From the NCBI GenBank assembly GCA_963969345.1, contig OZ017768.1:2504718-2568717 (forward strand): DNA of 64,000 nucleotides, given 5' to 3'. Of this stretch, positions 56,266 to 64,000 are shown in pieces. Both the position numbers and the translations under genes were made by a program. Below the pieces are notes generated by a model. The model did no database searches, was not told where the DNA came from, and saw nothing but the letters and a program-made list of their open reading frames with translations. The stretch's first letter is position 1, and every line of letters begins with the position of its first letter. This stretch comes from Turbatrix aceti (taxonomy: Eukaryota > Nematoda > Chromadorea > Rhabditida > Panagrolaimidae).

Positions 56266-57027
56266 TTATAACCAATACAAACAAACAACATAGAGAAACA
56301 AACAAAGAAGCAACATCATAAAAAAAGTGATGAAAATAGAGACGACCGCGCAGCGCAGAAAGTGGCCGAACGATTTTTTGCTTGTTACCGGTGATGTGAA
56401 TTTTGGTAGGGGTGATGATGACGTCTCATTGCAGCCAATTTGTCTAAAAAACAAAAAAATAGTCCAGTTTTCAAGCTTTTTAGGGCCAAAAATTTGTTAA
56501 TTTCAAAAACTTACAGTAGTCCTCGTTGAATAGATGATGCAGCAGAGATTCTGAATTTTTTTATTTTTTAAGTTGACTTCTTTTTCAAGCATCTGTATGT
56601 GTTTCTGCCTAAAAATGTGAGCATGATTTTGATTTTTGAGTTATTCTTCAAACCTACAATCACATTGAAACAGAACAGCTGCGGGACGTTACCCGTAATT
56701 ACCTATAATTATAAAAAATGGATAAATATTATTCAAAAATTTGGAGTCAACTGCATTTCAACCAATTTTTGTCTTTTTTCTGCGATCGTGATGCCAATCT
56801 CGGCACTCCAGCTATCCCCTTTCCTTTCGCAATTCTACCTAACAACTCGCAGAAACTTAGAGCACAATTGCAAAAAAAAGATAAAAAAGGTTGAAACTGT
56901 ATTGATTTTCAAAAAATTAGTAAAAACAAAAACTTTTTGATAACTAAAAACTTACCCCATCAGTAGTGTCCGAGGTTACATTCAGTTGAGGGAAAGAAGT
57001 AGCTAATGCAAGTATTCTGGAAGACAT
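56266..57027 (-). CDS. Possible small tail-anchored protein inside the outer element
   Basis: Three candidate exons: 57027-56956 (MSSRILALATSFPQLNVTSD...), about 56606-56518 (QMLEKEVNLKNKKIQNLCCI, a heptad-like helix) and about 56433-56266, ending with a hydrophobic tail (FITFFMMLLLCLFLYVVCLY). Donors GTAAG follow the first two. The phases do not join cleanly between the second and third exons unless an unusual acceptor is used, so this may be decayed or wrongly modelled. No family recognised. Confidence 0.25.
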
Positions 57028-57173
57028 TCATCACGACGCACGCAAAAAACAACGATGACAAAACTTTTGTCAAAAACCAACAATGACAAAATACGCAAAT
57101 TTGGCGAAATCGCTGCGAAACGATCGCAACATTCGCTTCAAGACTCCTCTGATTGGCTATCTTGAATTCTTTT

Positions 57174-59093
57174 GGTGAAGGGTCGGACCGGTTTGATAGT
57201 TGTCACAGCGCGCGGCATCTAATGGTTAAGCATAGCACGCGCCGGCTGTCTGGACTATCCTTCTTTCCCTGGTCCCTCACTGCTTTTTCTTCGTTCAGCG
57301 CGCGTCGCACTCATGGCGAGAGATTTTCCCGCTGCCCGAGCGCGCTGGTCGAATTAGTTGCAAAAAAAAGAATTTTGGGCCAAATTTGGAATTTTTTACT
57401 TTTTCAAATTAGATTTGTAATTAGAATAATATTTGAAGCATTTTGATGTGTTTTTTGGAATTGTGGGACAATTTTTGATCAAAATCGAGTAGGGTTCGGA
57501 AGAAAAAATCCACGGATCTTCGGAATGTCGATAGAAAGCTGAAAATTTCAGGGTAGACTAAAAACAAAATTTCCTTTCGAATGGCTTACTCAGTTTTTTG
57601 ATATCGAATCAATAAATGTCCGAAAAAACGGTTTTTTTCGGAAATTTGAAAAATTCGGAACTTTTTAGAACATTGATCAAAACGTGAATATTACTATTCG
57701 ATAGAGCAGTATCTTTTTTATTTACTCTGAAATTTTCACAGACTTACCGTATTCCTGGGGCATACGGTAGCGATTCCCCCGAACCATACTTGTTCAAACG
57801 CCTGAGGCTATGAATTAAGGCACTGCAGAACAAAGTGAGATAGAGCATCTTGTTAGAAATTTTTCGGCCTACAAAATCGTGTAACTCCTGAATTTCTATC
57901 TATTTTTTTGGCTTCGCAATTTTAATTCGCGCAACATACACTCATTTTTGGTACCAATTTTCCAAAAATTGAAATCGAAAAAGTGGGGTCTGGGGGAAAA
58001 ATCGGCATTCGTTCAGTTTGAAAGCAATATTGCTGAAAATTTCAGTACAGGAGTAAAAATGAATTCTAAATTCGATGATGATATTAGTTTTTTTCAATTT
58101 GGACCGAAAAATTCTTAAAAGTTCGAATTTTTGAAAAAAAAAGCATTTTTCGGAACTTTCTCGAACCTATAAAAACAAAATAATAAAATTTTTGAATTCT
58201 ACAGGGTTTTTTACGTCTAGGGTCAAGATTCATGCTACAACGCTCCAAAACTGTGTCAATGGCGATTTTTCCCCCAGACCCCACTTTTTCGATTTCAATT
58301 TTTGGAAAATTGGTACCAAAAATGAGTGTATGTTGCGCGAATTAAAATTGCGAAGCCAAAAAAATAGATAGAAATTCAGGGGTTACACAATTTTGTAGGC
58401 CGAAAAATTTCTAACAAGATGCTCTACCTCACTTTGTTCTGCAGTGCCTTACCTCATAGCCTCAGGCGTTTGAACAAGTATGGTTCGGGGGAATCGCTAC
58501 CGTATGCCCCAGGGATGTGGTAAGTCTATGAAAATTTCACAGTAGATAAAAAAGATACTTCGCTTTCGACTGGTTATATTCATTTTTTGATCCAAGTTCT
58601 AAAAAGTTCCGAATTTTTCAAATTTCCGAAAAAAACCGTTTTTTCGGACATTTATTGATTCGATATCAAAAAACTGAGTAAGCCATTCGAAAGGAAATTT
58701 TGTTTTTAGTCTACCCTGAAATTTTCAGCTTTCTATCGACATTCCGAAGATCCGTGGATTTTTTCTTCCGAACCCTACTCGATTTTGATCAAAAATTGTC
58801 CCACAATTCCAAAAAACACATCAAAATGCTTCAAATATTATTCTAATTACAAATCTAATTTGAAAAAGTAAAAAATTCCAAATTTGGCCCAAAATTCTTT
58901 TTTTTGCAACTAATTCGACCAGCGCGCTCGGGCAGCGGGAAAATCTCTCGCCATGAGTGCGACGCGCGCTGAACGAAGAAAAAGCAGTGAGGGACCAGGG
59001 AAAGAAGGATAGTCCAGACAGCCGGCGCGTGCTATGCTTAACCATTAGATGCCGCGCGCTGTGACAACTATCAAACCGGTCCGACCCTTCACC
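57174..59093. mobile_element. 1.9-kb near-perfect palindrome (MULE-type foldback) with 9-bp target duplication
   Basis: The element starts GGTGAAGGGTCGGACCGG and ends CCGGTCCGACCCTTCACC. The two arms, about 830 bp each (57174-58005 and 58262-59093), are almost identical in reverse complement; examples are CAGCGCGCGGCATCTAATGG, AAAGTGGGGTCTGGGGG and GGGGCATACGGTAGCGATTC, with only scattered differences. A unique middle of about 255 bp separates them. The flanks carry the perfect 9-mer AATTCTTTT at 57165-57173 and 59094-59102. A 9-bp duplication with very long TIRs is characteristic of Mutator-like elements. No transposase; mirrored short ORFs in the arms are not taken as genes. Confidence 0.85.
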
Positions 59094-59548
59094 AATTCTT
59101 TTTTCGTGCGAAGAACACCCGAAATGTTTATTCTTGAGACATGACTATACAAATTATAATACACACTTTTCTTGTTTTTCCCGTAACTCTTTCAAAGTGT
59201 TACTGGGTCATTTTTGTTCGGTTTTTACACTTTCAAAGTGTTATAGGTAATCCTTATAAGTGTTACGTCGTTTTACACTTCAAAGTGTTAACTCTTTTTT
59301 TTTGTGAGTGCCTTTAAAAAAAAAGTAAAAGTGAGGAAGGTTCATCAAAAATGATTGATGACTTTTATTCGTGTCAATTGACGTTCATTTTTCTTCGAAT
59401 GTCCCTTTTTTCATTGCTTTTTATTGCAACTTTTTGGTTCTAACTTCTTTTTCAGGTTCACGTGATAAAAAAATCCATTATTTCCCCCCACTTCACAGGC
59501 AGTGTGACGCCTGTTGCGTTGCACCTGTCATTTGTCACGAATGCCAGT

Positions 59549-61632
59549 ATGACACGTGATTTCTGCGATCCAAATGCGAATTTGGCACACTTTTTGCCAC
59601 CGACTGTGACTGATCAGAATGGAACACGTGTATGTTAACTTTTATGTGCTTGCAAAAAAATTAGGACCAGCTTGGGGTCACGAAGCTAAATTTTATCAAA
59701 TTCAGAAAAAATGCATTTTTCTGAAACAAATTTCAAATTTTCCAAAAATTTGAAATTTTTGGAAAGAAATCTAATTTTCCAAAAAAACACTGAAATTTGA
59801 AACTTAATATTTCGATTTCTGAATAAACTAATTTTTTTGTATCAGTCAACTTTTAAATTGTTCTAAAAAAGTTCTATGTTTTCCTGCAGTTTTCACTGGT
59901 TTCGAAAAATTGTTCAAAACCTTTTTTTTTAAATTTTTTGAAGACGAGTACGATATCTACATACTTTTTGTCTTTTTTCAAATTGCCCAGATGTTCAAAA
60001 AATGTTCTAAAAGCTTCTAAAAAGTTCCGAATGTTACTAAAAAATAAAAAAAAATATTTTTTAACATTAACGAAAAACAATTTTAGATCCCTCTGGACCC
60101 TGCAGACCTCCTAGCATACTGCCACGACGCCGCAGTAGCCAACTTCGCAGCCCTCGTCACAGAGATGCGCTGGAGGTGTCCAGAACGGGTCTACGGCGCC
60201 GACTACACTCCTTCCACGACCTCCCACACAAATGATTCCCTCGCAGCCCTGGCACTCTGCGCAGTCTTCATCGTCGTCGGCATCGTCGGCTTCATCGGCA
60301 ACCTCGCCACTGTCGTCGTCATCACGAGGACACCCCATCTCCAGACGTATACCAACTACTTTCTGGCGTCCCTTGCGACATCCGACATGCTGTTGATCTG
60401 CGTTGGCGTGCCTTTCGACGTCGTCTCTATCTGGCGCAAGGCCAAGGTACCGGCTATTCAAGGCTGGTGCGAGGGAACGTCGACTGCGATCACCTGGTTT
60501 ACGTTTACGTCCATACTTTTTATTTTAGCACTGACTACCGAGAGATTAGTTGCTATTTGTTATCCCTTTTCACTCAAATCTTGGTAGGTTATTTTTCGGA
60601 CAAGTTTCTATTTTTTTCTGAAAGTTCCGAATTTTTTAGAATTTCAAAATTTTTGTTCCAAGCTGGAAACAATTAATCAAAAATGTTTCTAAAAATGTTC
60701 GAAAATGTTCCTAATCTAAAAATTCGAACGTTTTGAACTTTTTTCAAACAAAATAGGATTTTTTGATTTCTAATAAAAAACTATTTGTTCCTAATAAAAT
60801 TCGAAAATAGTTCTAAATTAAAAAATTTGAACATTTATAAAAAAACGTAAATCAAAAAATTAATTTTAGGTTTGTCAGCGAAAGCGTAGCCAACGTCATC
60901 GTGGGCCTAGCCCTCGTCGCTTTCCTGCCATCCGTCCTCTTCGGCTACCAGTACAAGCCCGTCGCACGTGACTTCTGCGGTCGACGGCACGTCGTCGGCG
61001 TCGGCGGAGACCTCGGTGCGTGCGACTTTGTCCCCCTCCTACCGTATCCCTTCGAAGCCATGCTCCTTCTGACCTTCGTCCTACCCATGCTGTACATAGT
61101 CTACTGCTATACCCGCATCCTACGAACCCTCAACCAGATGTCAAGCTATCAGACCGTCCACGGACCTGTCACAACGCAATCCTCGACAGACAGTGCCCAC
61201 GTCCCGCCTTCACCCCGTCCTACGACGCCTTCTACCTCAGCAGGACCCTTCCACCTCCACATCCACGTTTCTTCGTCGTCAAACAGTCAGCCAATGTCCG
61301 AAAAAGCCCATAAAATGGTCATCAAAATGCTTGTTACCGTAACTACCGTATTTTTTGCCTGCTACCTACCGTATCACATTGAAAGACTCATTGTATGGTA
61401 TAGCGGAAATTCATGTGATCGTAACCCGACGTGTATCATGCTGTATCCTATCACTGGACTTCTACAGTACATTTCTGCGACACTGAATCCAGTTATCTAC
61501 AATGTCATGTCGCAGAGATTTCGATCGGCCTTTTACGCTCTTCTTCGACGAATTGTTCATCCACAGAGCAGGAGGAGGGGTCGGGGCCATGGATGGAGAG
61601 ACGGAACTGCTCCGCTGGCGGCGTTGAAGTGA
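59549..61632 (+). CDS. Rhodopsin-class neuropeptide-receptor-like GPCR
   Basis: Three exons (59549-59629, 60087-60582, 60870-61632) join in frame to about 446 residues. Seven helices are seen, with GNLATVVVITRTPHLQTYTN (TM1-loop), NYFLASLATSDMLLICVGVP (TM2), LALTTERLVAICYPFSLKSW (TM3; ERL in place of DRY), FVSESVANVIVGLALVAFLP (TM4), FFACYLPYHIERLI (TM6) and LNPVIYNVMSQRFRSAF (NPxxY in TM7). The ICYPF and SQRFRSAF motifs point to the neuromedin-U/pyrokinin, ghrelin and thyroliberin receptor group; the ligand is not decidable. The third intracellular loop is long and Ser/Thr/Pro-rich. Acceptor-like CTTTTTCAG lies near 59455. A possible alternative last exon is at 63519-63604. Confidence 0.85.
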
Positions 61633-61908
61633 TAAGCGATGAAAAAAGGCAAGTTTTCAAATTTTTAAAAAGTACCCCAAATTTGAACATTTTAGACCAA
61701 AAAGTCAATTTTACGAAGCCAATAGGCGAAAAAACTAAAATTTCGTTTTCTAATACAGATTTTTTGAAAAGAGGTTCGACTTAAAAAAATTCGAACATTT
61801 TTAACTTTCAAAAACTATTCCAGAAAATTTCAAAATTTCAAAAAAATTCCAGAAAAAAGTTCTAATTTAAAAAAAACGTTCTAAAATTTTCGTTTGGCGA
61901 TATTAACG

Positions 61909-63404
61909 TTAAGTTCCCCACATAACTTTGGTTCCCCACAAAGTTCCCCCCCGAGTTCCCCACAACAGCGACGCCTTATGTGGGGAACTCGATCCCCCAT
62001 AGATGGTTAAGTTCCCCATATCGCAAATGGGGGAACCCAACCTCCATGACAAAAAATGTGATGTGGGGAATTCAGATTGCAAATTTCTCCTTGGAGGGGA
62101 CCTCAATACGCACACGTTAAGTTCCCCAGCTCCCGTTCCGGAGGTTAGGTTCCCAAAGAGTCCGAACTTGAATAGCACCGTTTTTTAGTTCACCCCAAGG
62201 TTGGGGAACTACATATACGTCATATTTGGTACACAACATGGATGGGGAACTAAAAGTTTGTACGATTTAGTTCCCTATTCCGTATCGATGTATATTTGTG
62301 AATTTAGGCTTACTTACAGTAAGAAGAGAGGGGAACTAAAAGTATGTCAATTAAAGTTCCCCATCTAATCCCGCTTTCAGGGGGAACTTAAAATGCACAA
62401 CGTTTAGTTCCCCGCATGAGTGGGGAACCAAAAATCTGTACAATTTAGTTTCCCATTCTGAATCGATGTATATTTGTATATTTAGGCTTACTTACAGTAA
62501 GAACATGTTTTATTTTACTGTAAACATGTGTTTTAGGGGGGGGGGAATTAAAGGTGTGTCAGTTAAAGTTCCCCATCTGTTCCCGTCTCCGATGGGAGCT
62601 TAAAATGCACAACGTTTAGTCCCCCCCTTAAGAGGGGAACTAAAAGTTTGTGCGATTAAGTTCCCCACTAAAATTTGGGCTTACTTACAGTGAGGACGTG
62701 TTTTTGGATGGGGAATTAAAAGTGTGTCAGTTAAAGTTCCCCATTTATTCCCGTTTTTAAGGGGAACTTAAAATGCACAACGTTTAGTCCCCCTCGTTAA
62801 GGGGGGAACTAAAAGTTTGTGCGATTAAGCTCACCACTAATATTTAGGCTCACTTAGAGTAAGAACCAGAGGGGAACTTAAAGTATGTCAGTTAAAGTTC
62901 CCCACGCAAAGGTTATTATGAACAACTTAAAAAAACCGAAAATAACAACATAAGGTTAAAACCCGTGTTCAAAAATATACAGTTTTGTCCCCAAATTTCA
63001 TCTTGACAATTCAATGCAAGCAATTACGATAAACTTACAACTAACAAAACAAACATAATCAGCTTACACTCAGGTACGAATTGAATCAAAGATAAAACGC
63101 CGAAACTCGCAAAGCGATGCACAAAAAGCGGGAAAACAGACATAGCGATGCTCAAAAGGCTGGAAATCCCGCGCGTTTGAGGACGCACATCATTGAGCAA
63201 AAAAACAAGTATGCACATAGTTCTTTTTTGCATAGGGGGGAACCTAACCATCTATGGGGGATCGAGTTCCCCACTAAGAAAGTCTTTTTTTTGTGTATAG
63301 GGGGGGAACTTAACCATCTATGGGAGATTGAGTTCCCCACCAAGAGGATAGGGTGGGGAACTGAATGAAGGTGGGTATCGACATGTGGGGTATGGGGAAC
63401 TTAA
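61909..63404. mobile_element. GTTCCCC-rich repeat element with inverted ends
   Basis: About 1.5 kb starting TTAAGTTCCCCACAT and ending TATGGGGAACTTAA. Inverted arms include GTGGGGAACTCGATCCCCCA near 61979 and its near-complement at about 63258. Inside are about four irregular tandem units of 160-190 bp, each containing GGCTTACTTACAGTAAG, GTCAGTTAAAGTTCCCCA and TTAAAATGCACAACGTTTAG. TTAA is at both outer edges, so a TTAA-targeting element is possible, although it is also part of the palindromic end. No ORF supported. Confidence 0.6.
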
Positions 63405-63518
63405 AGTAAATATAGCCTTTCGTTTTAAAAAAAACCGTAACTTTCGTACTTTTTTTCGATAAAAAAATTAGGTCCCCAAAAAGTTCCAAAACCTAAAAAA
63501 CTTTCAAATTTTTTTCAG

Positions 63519-63604
63519 AAACCATTTTTATCAAAACCCGTCCGTCCTCCGACATCCCAGCCATTTCAATTCATTCCAATGATGATTTCCTTGTTGATCT
63601 GTGA
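63519..63604 (+). other. Possible alternative last coding exon of the GPCR
   Basis: Right after TTTTTTTCAG, 28 open codons (TIFIKTRPSSDIPAISIHSN and DDFLVDL) end in a stop. The composition, a Ser-rich hydrophilic tail with an acidic, hydrophobic end, would suit a receptor C-terminus. It would need a phase-1 donor within the last exon of the gene at 59549-61632, and the intron would contain the GTTCCCC element. Not proven. Confidence 0.3.
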
Positions 63605-64000
63605 AATATTTTGTTTGTAAATACATTTCCAAAAAAATCGTCCAAAAAAATAAACATACCTCCAAAAACCTTATTTTCTCCAACCCTGTCCCAAATCGAT
63701 CCATTCCTCAATAAACCACAATTTAGTACGTTCCTACGATCATGAAAAAAGAGGGAAAAGTCCTTACAACATCACGCATCATGCAGGAAAATCAGGTGGG
63801 AACAGAAAACATAGCCAAGAAAAAAAGAACAGTCACCGACGATGAAGGAAGAAAAAACAGCTGCCAGCGGGTTTGTTGCTAGCCAGAAAAACACTTACAA
63901 CATACCTATTTTTTCTACCAGCTAGCAACGCTCCCAGCTGACCTCCAGCGTCGCCGCCATCCATAATAATTGATCCCTCAGCTAAGCCATCGTTCAACCA
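63605..64000. other. Right edge, no supported gene
   Basis: The final 400 bp is of mixed composition. The inverted pair GTTGCTAGCCAGAAA / ACCAGCTAGCAACG near 63875-63930 is a weak hairpin. No exon can be supported. Confidence 0.4.

Larger units (their letters stand above)
56011..59305. mobile_element. Outer TIR element with ACACTTTCAAAGTGT arrays, carrying a nested foldback
   Basis: Left end TCACAAAAAAAGGAGTGTTA; right end, in reverse complement, ACAAAAAAAAAGAGTTAACA. GAGTGC lies directly outside both ends (56005-56010 and 59306-59311), a probable target duplication. Inside each end the palindromic words ACACTTTGAAAGTGT, ACACTTCAAAGTGT and ACACTTTCAAAGTGT recur several times within about 150 bp, in both orientations. 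Between them lie a possible small gene (56266-57027) and a separate 1.9-kb palindromic element (57174-59093). No transposase recognised. Confidence 0.65.

Noticed and set aside
57153..59045. Mirrored reading frames KHSTRRLSGLSFFPWSL on opposite strands
   Set aside because: By-products of the 1.9-kb palindrome; their identity reflects the inverted repeat, not two genes.

Overview
The window is nuclear DNA of a small animal, not bacterial or viral DNA. Every recognisable gene is broken by short introns (about 45-550 bp) with GT...AG borders and acceptors of the T-rich TTTTTAG/TTTTCAG type. Exons are GC-richer than the introns and intergenic DNA, which carry many long A and T runs. Several genes have a lone 3' splice-site-like sequence 1-61 nt upstream of their ATG, as expected if a spliced leader is added in trans. 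With a serpentine chemoreceptor-like gene and a cluster of secreted C-type-lectin genes, this favours a nematode, but that is inference and another ecdysozoan is not excluded.

Layout. 0.3-0.8 kb: one low-complexity (Ala/His/Ser/Thr-rich) exon on the minus strand, then 4 kb with little I can call. 5.4-8.8 kb: two tandem, same-structure major-facilitator transporters. 9.6-18.9 kb: a tandem duplication of a seven-exon gene for an unrecognised secreted, probably GPI-anchored protein (copies A and B), plus the remnant of another copy (D); copy B has absorbed about 3 kb of inserts, all in introns. 19.1-21.0 kb: GAR1 (H/ACA snoRNP) and, on the other strand, a mini-gene for only the membrane-tail part of ATP6AP2. 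23.3-32.3 kb: three plus-strand genes in close succession, IPMK, a B3GAT-type glucuronyltransferase and VPS15 (PIK3R4). 32.7-39.5 kb, minus strand: a serpentine receptor, an unrecognised gene with a duplicated exon and a 1.1-kb inverted-repeat element in one intron, and PPP4R2. 39.8-44.3 kb: a complete Mutator-like DNA transposon whose transposase gene also encodes an OTU cysteine protease; one base is missing between the two parts. 44.7-47.1 kb: copy C of the secreted-protein family. 47.3-52.5 kb: four C-type-lectin-domain genes. 52.5-56.0 kb: AT-rich DNA without recognisable genes. 56.0-59.3 kb: nested mobile elements, including a 1.9-kb near-perfect palindrome with a 9-bp target duplication. 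59.5-61.6 kb: a neuropeptide-receptor-like GPCR, followed by a 1.5-kb GTTCCCC-rich repeat element.

The most conspicuous theme is non-autonomous DNA transposons whose termini and target duplications can be read directly: four hAT-type miniature elements with perfect 8-bp duplications (one only 68 bp long), another with a degraded duplication, a MULE-type foldback with a 9-bp duplication, and further TIR elements of unclear family. Several sit in introns next to rapidly evolving secreted-protein genes. Housekeeping genes (GAR1, VPS15, IPMK, PPP4R2) look intact. The secreted family and the lectins may act in environmental or immune interactions, but that is inference from secretion, duplication and divergence.
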